Shown: positions 1 through 6,959 of the stretch, one piece after another
Layout: each line of letters begins with the position of its first letter
Position numbering within the stretch: position 1 is the first letter of the stretch
Source of the DNA: Dehalococcoidia bacterium
Lineage (GTDB): Bacteria > Chloroflexota > Dehalococcoidia > DSTF01 > JALHUB01
NCBI GenBank assembly: GCA_022865685.1
Contig: JALHUB010000272.1
Coordinates: 1 to 13,460, forward strand
Direction: 5' to 3'
DNA: 13,460 nucleotides
Position numbers and translations under genes: made by a program
Notes under the pieces: model-generated
The model's database searches: none
Told to the model about the DNA's origin: nothing
Seen by the model: only the letters and a program-made list of their open reading frames with translations

Positions 1-1170
1 CCAAGTAGACGTCAGGTGCCCAATTAGTGTCTTCCGGTACCAAGGATCGCTGCGTTCCGAACGCGATGAAACCGCCGTTGGCGCTGATAGCTGGTGCGTA
101 GGTCTCGCTGCCCACAGGGAGCAACTCGGTTGTTCCATTGACACGGTCGCGGACGAACAGGTGTGGCCGGTTCGAGGTGGCTGGCGTGACGAGATCCGGA
201 GCCCAAGAGTCAAAGACGACATATCGCCCGTCGCCACTGATAGTCGGTCCCCAACTGTTGTGATGTGTTTCATTACCAGCGCTTGTGACAGAGACACGCT
301 CTGTCGTACCGGTGGCCCGATCGTGGACGAAGATGTCAAAGTTGGGGTACGTATCTCCTTCCGCCAGATTTGTGGCGCTGCTTATGAAGGCGACATAGCG
401 CCCGTTGGCGCTGATAGCGGGGACGGCACTGGCGCCGTTGGCCTCATTGCCGAGACTGTCGACAGACACGCGCTCTGTGGCCCCTGTCTCACGGTCGTGG
501 ACGAAAACGTCTGGACAATTGTCGGTGTTGGGAGGGGTACCACATACATTGGTGTCGGCGGCCACGAGGTTGGTGGCGTTGGATGGGAAGGCCACAAAGC
601 GACCATCGGCGCTTATGGCCAGCGGAGTGGCGCCTTCAACGGAGCCAGTTGCACTGTCACCGTTGGCCTGAGTGCCCTCCGAGTCGACGCTGACGCGCTC
701 TGTGAGCCCTATCTGGCGATCGTGGACGAAACGTCCCACACTCCATTGGTGTCGTTGGGGACGAGGTTCGACGCACTGGAAGTGAAAGCAACGAAACGGC
801 CGTCGCCACTTATCACGGGGTAATGGCTGTACCCCAGCGCCTGGCTACCACTGCTGTCGACGCTGGCACACTCTGTCACGCCCGTCTGGCGGTCGTGGAC
901 AAAGATGTCATTGACACCGCAGGTTCCCGGGGTCAGGTTTGAGGCGCTGGAATGAAAGGCAACGAAGCGCCCGTCAGCACTAATGGATAGCTCATAGCTG
1001 TCATTGTCGGCCTGGTTGCCCGCGCTGTCGACGCTGACCCGCTCGGTGATGCCAGCCACTGAGGCTGCACCAGGCGCAGAGGGCAGCGCGACCAGAATCG
1101 CTACGGCGAGGAGGAGGGGAGCAAGGAAAAGCTTCCGTGGCATGACATACTGTCCGCCCGAGAAGCGCAC
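1..1170 (-). pseudogene. Secreted PD40/TolB-like beta-propeller repeat protein, frameshifted and cut by the window edge
   Basis: Probable exported repeat protein; substrate unknown. A perfect AAGGAGG lies 7 bases before the GTG at 1170, so that start is preferred over the ATG at 1143. The N-terminus has basic residues (MPRK) and a hydrophobic stretch (LFLAPLLLAVAILVAL) ending in small residues, a signal peptide likely cut near residue 35. Units then repeat with the pattern S-x-D/N-GRxVAF-SSASNL-xx-D-xx-D-FVHDR-xTG-TERVSV-S, typical of WD40-like/PD40 propellers. FVHDR-type motifs are encoded near 891, 718, 493, 319 and 145, about 174 bases apart (58 residues), with one longer 75-residue unit holding two cysteines. 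The frame breaks at 729-731: three A (plus strand) stand where the equivalent motif at 505-508 has four, and a stop follows at 709. Restoring one base keeps the frame open to base 1. It is either a recent pseudogene or a one-base homopolymer sequencing error. The C-terminus is outside the window. Confidence 0.8.
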
Positions 1171-1177
1171 AGCGCAA

Positions 1178-1184
1178 CCTCCTT
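1178..1184 (-). promoter_or_regulatory. Ribosome binding site fixing a GTG start
   Basis: AAGGAGG on the minus strand, 7 bases before the GTG at 1170. The in-frame ATG at 1143 has no comparable site, so this one decides the start of the repeat protein and lengthens the signal-peptide n-region by nine residues. Confidence 0.8.
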
Positions 1185-1239
1185 GTTGGCGGGGGCTATG
1201 TGGCGGGGATTATCAGCAGCGAGCTGTCGATACTGGGCG

Positions 1240-1267
1240 ATTATAGCACTGGCCGGGCGGTTGTCAA
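1240..1267 (-). promoter_or_regulatory. Near-perfect sigma70-type promoter of the repeat-protein gene
   Basis: Minus strand: -35 TTGACA (1267-1262), a 16-base spacer, and -10 TATAAT (1245-1240) preceded by TGC, the extended -10 form. Both hexamers match the vegetative consensus exactly. Transcription would begin near 1233, giving a leader of about 63 bases before the GTG at 1170. Such a strong promoter suggests high expression of the secreted protein. Confidence 0.8.
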
Positions 1268-1373
1268 CTTCCCCGTTGGCGGTCAGGTGGGAAGGATATC
1301 CGAAGGTCAGGCTGGGGTGATACCTCCCTAGGACGCGAGCGCGCTACGAGTCTCAAGCCTTGGACGCGTGCAT

Positions 1374-1402
1374 TTGCCCTTTTCTGGCGCAGGCTTTAGG
1401 CT
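1374..1402 (+). promoter_or_regulatory. Weak candidate promoter for the nitronate monooxygenase gene
   Basis: TTGCCC (1374-1379), 17 bases, TAGGCT (1397-1402), about 64 bases before the start at 1466. Both boxes are partial matches. It is the best pair I see on the plus strand between the two divergent genes; nothing else stands out in 1268-1450. Confidence 0.2.
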
Positions 1403-1465
1403 GATAGCGCGTCGGCACTCGACGGCGGGAAGCGTCTATCTGTACTCAGCGGGAGGAGACCGGCG

Positions 1466-2446
1466 ATGATCGAGACACGGATCACGAAGCTGTTCGGCAT
1501 CAAGTACCCCATTCTCTGCGGCGGCATGTTCTGGGTCGGCAGGGCGGAGCTCATCGCGGCGGTGGCGAACGCGGGCGGCCTCGGCTTCCTGACGGCCGCT
1601 ACCTATCCGACGCTCGAAGAGCTGAGGGCAGACATCCGCAAGGCCAAGGACCTCACCGACAAGCCCATCGGCCTCAACATCAACCTCTTCGCCTCCGTGC
1701 GGCCGCAGCCGATTGAGGAGTGGGTGCAGGTCGCCATCGACGAGAAGATACCGGTCGTCGAGACGTCCGGCCGCAGCCCGCAGGCGATCGTGGCGCCGCT
1801 CCATGCTGCCGGCGTCAAGATCATGCACAAGGTGCCGGGCGTCAGGTACGCGATGACGGCCGAGCGCCTCGGCGTTGACGCGATCTGCGTCGTCGGGCAC
1901 GAGGCCGGCGGGCATCCGGGCATGGACGAGGTGACGACGCTGGTGATGGTGCCGGCCGCAGCCGACGCCGTCAAGCTGCCCCTGGTGGCCGGCGGCGGCT
2001 TCGCGGACGGACGCGGCCTCGTCGCGGCGCTGGCCCTCGGCGCCGACGCCATCCTGATGGGCACGCGCTTCATGGCGACGCAGGAGTGTCGCGGGCAGGA
2101 CGCCTTCAAGGACTGGATGGTCCACGCCGCGGAGACGGACACCGTCTACTGCATGAAGTCGATAATGAACCCCTCGCGTCTGGTCAAGAACTCGGTCGTC
2201 GAGAAAGTCGTGGAGATGGAGAAGAAGGGCGCCACGCTGGAGGAGATGTTGCCGCTCATCTCCAGGCAGGGGCCGGCGGTCGTCGACACGGGGAACATGG
2301 AAGACGGGCTGGTGAGCATGGGCCAAGCCGTAGGTCTGGTGCACGACGTGCCGACGTGCAAGGAGTTGATCGACCGCATGGTGGAGGAGGCGCTGTCGGC
2401 GCAGGAGCGGCTGGGGGGCATCTTCAAGCGGAAGGCCCCCGCCTAG
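1466..2446 (+). CDS. Nitronate monooxygenase (2-nitropropane dioxygenase family)
   Basis: FMN-dependent TIM-barrel enzyme, cytoplasmic. Family members oxidise alkyl nitronates such as propionate 3-nitronate to carbonyl compounds and nitrite; some relatives are enoyl reductases, so the substrate is not certain. The protein is 326 residues, normal for the family. It opens with TKLFGIKYPILCGGM, the usual N-terminal strand. VVGHEAGGHPG (142-152) carries the conserved active-site His145. GGGFADGRG (176-184) and GADAILMGTRF (192-202) form the flavin-phosphate binding loops. The start is fixed by GGGAGGAG, 7 bases before the ATG. The gene diverges from the secreted repeat-protein gene and converges on the acyl-CoA synthetase region. 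It stands alone, so context does not narrow the physiological role, which may be detoxification of nitro compounds. Confidence 0.88.
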   Translation: MIETRITKLFGIKYPILCGGMFWVGRAELIAAVANAGGLGFLTAATYPTLEELRADIRKAKDLTDKPIGLNINLFASVRPQPIEEWVQVAIDEKIPVVETSGRSPQAIVAPLHAAGVKIMHKVPGVRYAMTAERLGVDAICVVGHEAGGHPGMDEVTTLVMVPAAADAVKLPLVAGGGFADGRGLVAALALGADAILMGTRFMATQECRGQDAFKDWMVHAAETDTVYCMKSIMNPSRLVKNSVVEKVVEMEKKGATLEEMLPLISRQGPAVVDTGNMEDGLVSMGQAVGLVHDVPTCKELIDRMVEEALSAQERLGGIFKRKAPA

Positions 2447-2546
2447 CTCGCGGGCCCGCTCCCCCTCGGGGTCGCCAGTACATATGTTCTATCCCCATCC
2501 ACCTTGCATCCCCGGGCTGTCTGGCAACTTTGGCAGGAGTGGGACA

Positions 2547-2873
2547 TCAATCGGCAGCATCGCTGGTCGAAAGCGCTGCGTGACCCCTATGCATAGGAGC
2601 ATCACTTAGTGTTTGCTGTCGAGTCTCTTGGCACGGGGAAGTTGAGAAGGCTAGGGACGCCGCACCCGATAGCGGCCAGCGCATTGGTCCCCACGGGCTA
2701 GAGCCCCGCAGCATCTCCTCCCGCCATCTCACCTCGTACAGCCGCGCGGGGTCCTCGAAGCCATGCAGCGCTACGCCACCGCAGTCTGGGAACAGGACGC
2801 CCTTGCCAGCCACCAACTGCCGCACGACCCCCGAGGCCAAAATCTCCTGGCCAGGACCTTCTGCCTGAGAATC
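2547..2873 (-). pseudogene. C-terminal remnant of an adenylate/guanylate cyclase (hydrolase-cyclase fusion type)
   Basis: On the minus strand the frame reads SQAEGPGQEILASGVV, then RQLVAGKG, then GVALHGFEDPARLYEVRW down to about 2715. This is the characteristic end of class III cyclase catalytic domains (EILVS...VVRxLVAGKG...GxxxLKGFxxPVRLYEV). The rest of the catalytic domain is absent: upstream residues lose resemblance near 2870, about 45 bases from the stop of the acyl-CoA synthetase. The frame runs on to a stop at 2547 with an unrecognisable tail. No start codon or ribosome site makes this a gene by itself. The matching N-terminus lies at 4457-4687 on the other side of the synthetase, in the same orientation. 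The stretch 2447-2546 holds no gene I can recognise. Confidence 0.65.
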
Positions 2874-2913
2874 GACAGCACATTGGTCCGACCTGCAGCA
2901 GGGACAGCCATAG

Positions 2914-4479
2914 CTAGGCCCCGGCTACACGGCGGCGACGACCGGCCCAGTAAGGCTCTCGTAGATCACGCTTGAGGACCTTCCCGCTCGGATTGCGAGG
3001 AAGCAGCTCGATGAAGTCAACAGAACGGGGGCGCTCGAATCCGCCGAGCCTTCCCCGGCAGAAGTCAATGATCTCCTCCTCCGTGGCCGTGGCACCCTGG
3101 CGTAGGACCACGATCGCCTTTACCGTCTCGCCCCACTGCTCGTCGGGCACGCCGATCACGGCGGCGTCGGCGACGGCTGGGTGCTGGAAGAGCACATCCT
3201 CGATCCCGCGAGGGTAGACGTTCTCCCCTCCGGACACGATCATGTCCTTCACCCGGTCTTGAATGTACACGTAGCCTTCATCGTCCATCATCCCGGCGTC
3301 GCCGGTGTGGAGCCAGCCCCCACGCAGCGCCTCGGCGGACTCGTCGGGCATGTTCCAGTAGCCCCGCATGAGCTGCGGCCCGCGGGCGACGATCTGCCCC
3401 ACATCCCCGCTGGCGACAGGCGCGTCGTTCTCATCGACGATACGTATCTCCGTACCCACAAGCGGCCGGCCGGCGGAAAGCAGCAATTCCGGCTTCTCCC
3501 TGAGAGCCCGCCTGTGGTCTTCCGGACCCAGGTAGGTGATGACGCAAGTCGCTTCGGTCATCCCATAGCCCTGGCCGAAGTCACATCCGAAGGTCTCCAT
3601 GGCGCGCTTCAGCGTCTCTTCCGCGATTGGCGAGGCGCCGTAGCTAATCCACTTCAGGCAATCGTAGCGGCGTTCAACGACGTCGGGCACAGCCACAAGA
3701 GAGGCCTGAATCATCGCTGGCACGAGCGTCACCGCCGCGATGTTCTCCTCGCTCAGTGCTCGGACCATTTCGGCGGGGTTGAAGTCCTCCTGAATAAGCA
3801 GGCAGCACCCCCAACTCTGGCAGACGAAGGCGGTGTAGGCCGCGGTAGCGTGGTAGAGAGGCACGACGATCAGACCACGCTCGCCTGGTTCACCCTTCCA
3901 GATCGGTGACAACTGCGCGATGTTGGCGCATACGGCGCGGTGGGTGAGCACAGCTCCCTTGGGGCGGCCCGTCGTGCCGCTCGTGTACATCTGATAGACG
4001 TCGTCGTCTTCCTTGATGGCCTGGTCCGGGGTGGTTTCTGGCCGGTCGGCTATCCATCGACGGTAGTCAACCCATCCCGCGGGCGGCTCACGGTTGACGG
4101 CGACGAGGCCCTCCACAGTCTGGAGCTCACACCGGATGCCATCAGCCGCGTTGACATACTCGCCCGCAGCGACCAGCATCTTTGCCTGGGCGTCGTTGAT
4201 GATGTACGCCCACTCCGCTGGTGCCAGGCGATAGTTCAGAGGGACGGACACGACACCCGCCTTGAAAGCCCCGTAGTACAGGAAGAGGTACTCGATACTG
4301 TTCTTGGAGAGAATCGCGACCCTATCGCCGGCCCTCAGACCCGCGCCCAGGAAGGCGTTGGCCACACGATTCGCCTCTGCGACAGCCTCTCGATAGGTGA
4401 CTCGCCTGGTGCCTTGCACGGCGAAGTCGAACTCCGGGTGCTCGCGAGCATGGAAGTCAAGGTAATCGTGTACAAGCAT
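2914..4479 (-). CDS. Fatty-acyl-CoA synthetase / AMP-dependent ligase (ANL superfamily)
   Basis: Activates a carboxylic acid, probably a medium- or long-chain fatty acid, to its CoA thioester through an acyl-adenylate. Translation from the ATG at 4479 gives 521 residues, standard length. GGAGGT lies 7 bases upstream, so this start is chosen over the ATG at 4533. Visible motifs in order: YTSGTTGRPKGAVLTH (ATP P-loop), GYGMTEAT (A5), WLHTGDAG and YIQDRVKDMIVSGGENVYP (A7-A8 hinge), then NPSGKVLKRDLRE with the catalytic lysine near the C-terminus. All core motifs are intact, so it should be active. It sits exactly between N- and C-terminal remnants of a cyclase gene, all on the minus strand, with the phosphoesterase gene further upstream. 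The N-terminal remnant reading frame overlaps its start by 23 bases, which may couple translation. Acid specificity cannot be told from sequence alone. Confidence 0.9.
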   Translation of the reverse strand: MLVHDYLDFHAREHPEFDFAVQGTRRVTYREAVAEANRVANAFLGAGLRAGDRVAILSKNSIEYLFLYYGAFKAGVVSVPLNYRLAPAEWAYIINDAQAKMLVAAGEYVNAADGIRCELQTVEGLVAVNREPPAGWVDYRRWIADRPETTPDQAIKEDDDVYQMYTSGTTGRPKGAVLTHRAVCANIAQLSPIWKGEPGERGLIVVPLYHATAAYTAFVCQSWGCCLLIQEDFNPAEMVRALSEENIAAVTLVPAMIQASLVAVPDVVERRYDCLKWISYGASPIAEETLKRAMETFGCDFGQGYGMTEATCVITYLGPEDHRRALREKPELLLSAGRPLVGTEIRIVDENDAPVASGDVGQIVARGPQLMRGYWNMPDESAEALRGGWLHTGDAGMMDDEGYVYIQDRVKDMIVSGGENVYPRGIEDVLFQHPAVADAAVIGVPDEQWGETVKAIVVLRQGATATEEEIIDFCRGRLGGFERPRSVDFIELLPRNPSGKVLKRDLREPYWAGRRRRVAGA

Positions 4480-4687
4480 TCTCGCTACCTCCACTCGGGA
4501 AGGCGCCGCAGCGCTGCCAGTCCAATCGGGCACAGCTCGCGGCGCCCCAAGGCAAGTGCATGAATGGCATGCCGTCCCCCAGCGTCCAGAAAGCGATGCT
4601 CACGCCGTCGGCGACTTTGGCGTACTGGATGCGCGGCTCCATGAGGAGGCCATTGTACACCTCGGCAAGCCCGCTTGGTAGCAGCAT
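4457..4687 (-). pseudogene. N-terminal remnant of a hydrolase/adenylate-cyclase fusion gene
   Basis: The frame contains MEPRIQYAKVADGVSIAFW (from the ATG at 4642), then TLGDGMPFMHLPW and LDWQ. This is the usual opening of proteins joining an alpha/beta-hydrolase domain to a C-terminal cyclase or LuxR output domain (RIQYAxTxDGVSIAxWTLGEG...IQLEWQ). Resemblance stops after LDWQ near 4530; the next 18 residues read through the leader and start of the acyl-CoA synthetase in another frame and end at 4457. The hydrolase core and most of the cyclase are missing. If still translated (ATG 4642 or 4687, neither with a clear ribosome site), the 62-76 residue peptide would overlap the synthetase start. 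It most likely pairs with the C-terminal remnant at 2547-2873. Confidence 0.65.
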
Positions 4688-4727
4688 CGCATTGTAGGGG
4701 AACGCGCGGGAAAGGAGTTTGGCATTA

Positions 4728-4745
4728 GAGAGGCCGAGTCCTCTC
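4728..4745 (-). terminator. Hairpin just after the phosphoesterase gene, possible terminator
   Basis: GAGAGG and CCTCTC form a 6-base-pair stem with a 6-base loop, about 11 bases beyond the phosphoesterase stop (4757). On the minus strand TAAT follows but there is no real T-run, so termination would be weak. Confidence 0.3.
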
Positions 4746-4756
4746 GGGTTCAGCCG

Positions 4757-5491
4757 CTACTGGCCGAAGCTGAGGCGCTCCGCGAGGGACGCCGGTAGGC
4801 CCGCCGCCCGCATCTTCTGCTGGGTCGCAGCGATGTCGTACTCCACGCGATGCAGCGTGATCGTGCGCGCGTCGGCGTTGTAGAGGGCGTAGGCGGCACG
4901 CGGGTCGCCGTCGCGCGGCTGGCCGACGCCGCCGGGGTTGACGATGAGGCGGCTCTCCGGCAGGTTCACTACGTCGCCGTCCTTCCAGGCGGACATCCAC
5001 ACCCTGCCGTCGTCGCCCTCCTCGGCCAGGAACGCCACATGGGAGTGCCCGATGATGCTGTGGGGCGTCTCCATGAGGCGGAACTGCGCCTCCATCGCCG
5101 GCATCTGGAGGACGTACTCCCAGATAGGCGCGCGCAGGCTGCCGTGCACGAGCGTGAAATCGCCCTCGTAGGCCACCTCCGGAAGCTGCTCCAGGTAGCG
5201 ACGCTCCTCGTAGTTTAGCTGGCCGGCGGTCCACATTGCGGCTTCCGCTGCCGCCGCGTTGAAGTCCGTCGTGCCGATCTTGCCGGCGGCCGCCAGGTCG
5301 TGGTTGCCGGCGACGGCGACGTGCGGGTAGCTGCGGACGAGGGCGATGCAGGCGCTCGGGTCGGGGCCGTAGCCGACGATGTCGCCGGGGCACCAGAGGC
5401 GGTCGATGGCGCCCGGCTGCTCGGCGTGGCGCAGGACAGCCTGGAAGGCCTCGAGGTTGGCGTGGATGTCGGCGGCGATGAGAATGCGCAT
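4757..5491 (-). CDS. Calcineurin-like metallophosphoesterase (YfcE/MJ0936-type)
   Basis: Dinuclear-metal phosphoesterase, 244 residues, cytoplasmic. All five metal-site motifs are present: D8-x-H10 (AADIHANLEA), G36-D37 (GDIVGYGPDP), GNHD (62-65), VHGS with His117, and GHSH with His150 and His152. The GDIVGYGP and NPGGVGQPRDGDPRAAY stretches are typical of the small single-domain subfamily often annotated as phosphodiesterase or diadenosine tetraphosphatase-like; the natural substrate is unknown. The ATG at 5491 begins exactly with the first strand (MRILIAADIH), although no ribosome site is obvious. A TATATT on the minus strand near 5529-5534 could be a -10 box giving a short leader. The gene is followed on the same strand by the cyclase remnant and the acyl-CoA synthetase, so the three may share transcripts. 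Confidence 0.85.
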   Translation of the reverse strand: MRILIAADIHANLEAFQAVLRHAEQPGAIDRLWCPGDIVGYGPDPSACIALVRSYPHVAVAGNHDLAAAGKIGTTDFNAAAAEAAMWTAGQLNYEERRYLEQLPEVAYEGDFTLVHGSLRAPIWEYVLQMPAMEAQFRLMETPHSIIGHSHVAFLAEEGDDGRVWMSAWKDGDVVNLPESRLIVNPGGVGQPRDGDPRAAYALYNADARTITLHRVEYDIAATQQKMRAAGLPASLAERLSFGQ

Positions 5492-5698
5492 GTTAGTGGT
5501 AGCGCCGGACGGCTGGGCCTACATCTCTAATATAGCAGAATAGGGGGTCGAGGTTCGGTTCGTGGCCTGTCGCAGAAAGCGAAACCGCGCGCCGGAAGAT
5601 CGAAGCGCAGAGATTGCGTGGCGCGAACGATTTTGCGCGACATCCCGTGGTGACGTGGTTCTTTCCCACCCGCCCGCCCAGAGAAGATTGATGGAAAT

Positions 5699-5744
5699 CA
5701 AGGGGACACCCCTTGCACCCCGCCAAAGAGGGCGAGCCCCCTCT
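5699..5744. repeat. Double-hairpin element in the phosphoesterase-thiL gap
   Basis: Two adjacent perfect stems: CAAGGGG (5699-5705) with CCCCTTG (5709-5715) around a 3-base loop, and AGAGGG (5727-5732) with CCCTCT (5739-5744) around a 6-base loop. A run of C and AAAATT follows. It lies between divergently transcribed genes, with no gene upstream on the plus strand, so it is not an ordinary terminator. It looks like a dispersed intergenic repeat; no second copy is in this window. Apart from this and the thiL promoter, I see no gene in 5492-5891. Confidence 0.55.
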
Positions 5745-5855
5745 GGACTCCCCCAAAATTGACGCTCGGCTGTCTGTCTATGCGCAGTTCTCCGCTTCGT
5801 TGGGTCACAGCGAGGCGCGGCAGGCGAAACGAGCGAGGACCTGCCCCCGCGTTGG

Positions 5856-5884
5856 TTGAGGGCTACGGAGGCGGAAGGTATAAT
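5856..5884 (+). promoter_or_regulatory. Promoter of the thiL-tsaE-tsaB operon, probably leaderless
   Basis: TTGAGG (5856-5861), a 17-base spacer, TATAAT (5879-5884). The expected transcription start, 7-8 bases downstream, falls on the GTG at 5892, and no ribosome site fits that GTG. The -35 box contains the TTG that opens the longer reading frame, showing that the TTG is promoter rather than start codon. Confidence 0.7.
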
Positions 5885-5891
5885 CGAGGGC

Positions 5892-6959
5892 GTGAAAGTA
5901 TCCGAATTGGGAGAATTCGGCCTCATAGAGCGCATCAGGGAAGAGGTGGGCGCGCAGGACAAGGCCACGACCATCCTCGGCCCTCGCTCGAAACTGCTGA
6001 TCGGCATCGGCGACGACGCTGCTCTTTGGCAGAGCACCGCCGCGGCGCACCTCGCGACCACCGACACTCTCGTCGCCGGCGTCCATTTCCCGCGCGAGAA
6101 CGTGAGCTGGAGCGACCTCGGCTGGAAGGCGCTCGCCGCCAACGTCAGCGACATCGCGGCGATGGGCGGGACGCCGGAATATGCCCTCGTTACGCTCGCC
6201 CTCCCCGACGACTTCGAGGTCGACGACGCGCTGGCGCTCTACAGGGGAATGATCGCCGTGGGTCGAGAGTACGGCGTCGTCATCGCCGGCGGCGACATGG
6301 TGCGGTCGTCGGAGGTGACGATCACGGTGGCGCTGACCGGCCGAGCCAGCGAGAGCCAGCGCGGCGAGCCCCTAGCCCTGCGGCGCAACGCAGCCCGTGC
6401 TGAAGATCTCATCGTGGTGTCGGGCTCGCTGGGGAACGCCGCCGGCGGGCTGAGGCTCCTCCTGGAGAGCCCGCCCTGCCCGCCGGAAGCAGCGGCCTTC
6501 CTGAGACGGGCTCAACTCCGGCCGCAGCCTCGCGTCGAGCTGGGGCAGGCGCTCTTGCGGACGGGTATACGCTGCGCGATCGACATCAGCGATGGGCTGG
6601 CGCAGGACCTGCGCCACGTCTGCGAAGCGTCGGGGCTGGGCGCGACGGTGCGAGTGACCGACATCCCCATCAGCCAACACCTGTCGCGCACGTTCCCGGA
6701 GGACGCGGTCGCCATGGCCGTCGGCGGCGGCGAGGTCTACGAGCTGCTATTCACCGGCCCGGCAGGCATCGTCGACCGGGTGCGCGGCCGGTTCGCCATA
6801 CCCATCACCGTCATCGGCTCGCTTGCCGACGACCCGGCGCGACGGGTGCGCTTCGTCGACGACGCGGGGCAGGAGGTGAGCTTCGCGACCGCCGGCTGGG
6901 ACCACTTCGCGGGCGGTGCCTCCCTGCATGCCGGACAGGCAGGCGGGGCGGACCGTTAG
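5892..6959 (+). CDS. thiL: Thiamine-monophosphate kinase
   Basis: Phosphorylates thiamine monophosphate to thiamine diphosphate with ATP, the last step of cofactor synthesis; cytoplasmic. With the GTG start at 5892 the protein has 355 residues, slightly above the usual 320-350. It begins VSELGEFGLIERI, matching the ThiL N-terminus. Motifs in order: GIGDDAA, TTDTLVAGVHF, GWKALAANVSDIAAMGGTP (metal and nucleotide site of the PurM/ThiL fold), VIAGGD, then AIDISDGLAQDL and GGGEVYELLF in the C-terminal half. The frame extends upstream to a TTG at 5856, but that triplet is part of the -35 box. The stop TAG at 6957-6959 touches the ATG of tsaE, so the two genes are translationally linked. Confidence 0.92.
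   Translation: MKVSELGEFGLIERIREEVGAQDKATTILGPRSKLLIGIGDDAALWQSTAAAHLATTDTLVAGVHFPRENVSWSDLGWKALAANVSDIAAMGGTPEYALVTLALPDDFEVDDALALYRGMIAVGREYGVVIAGGDMVRSSEVTITVALTGRASESQRGEPLALRRNAARAEDLIVVSGSLGNAAGGLRLLLESPPCPPEAAAFLRRAQLRPQPRVELGQALLRTGIRCAIDISDGLAQDLRHVCEASGLGATVRVTDIPISQHLSRTFPEDAVAMAVGGGEVYELLFTGPAGIVDRVRGRFAIPITVIGSLADDPARRVRFVDDAGQEVSFATAGWDHFAGGASLHAGQAGGADR

Noticed and set aside
161..823. Long plus-strand open frame antisense to the secreted repeat protein
   Set aside because: It is the shadow of the repeat units; the minus strand shows a signal peptide, ribosome site, promoter and recognisable repeat motifs, while this frame has none.
1436..2344. 302-codon minus-strand frame opposite the nitronate monooxygenase
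   Set aside because: Composition is rich in His, Arg and Asp as expected for a GC-rich antisense shadow; the plus strand carries the clear FMN-binding motifs.
4480..4533. ATG at 4533 as the start of the acyl-CoA synthetase
   Set aside because: The ATG at 4479 has GGAGGT at 7 bases, and the family N-terminus (LVHDYLDFHAREHP) begins there; the extra residues belong to the leader region.
5856..5891. TTG at 5856 as the thiL start
   Set aside because: It is the -35 hexamer of a well-spaced promoter, and ThiL similarity begins after the GTG at 5892.
5519..6154. 211-codon minus-strand frame over the phosphoesterase-thiL gap
   Set aside because: It crosses the double hairpin and runs antisense into thiL; there is no recognisable family and no ribosome site.
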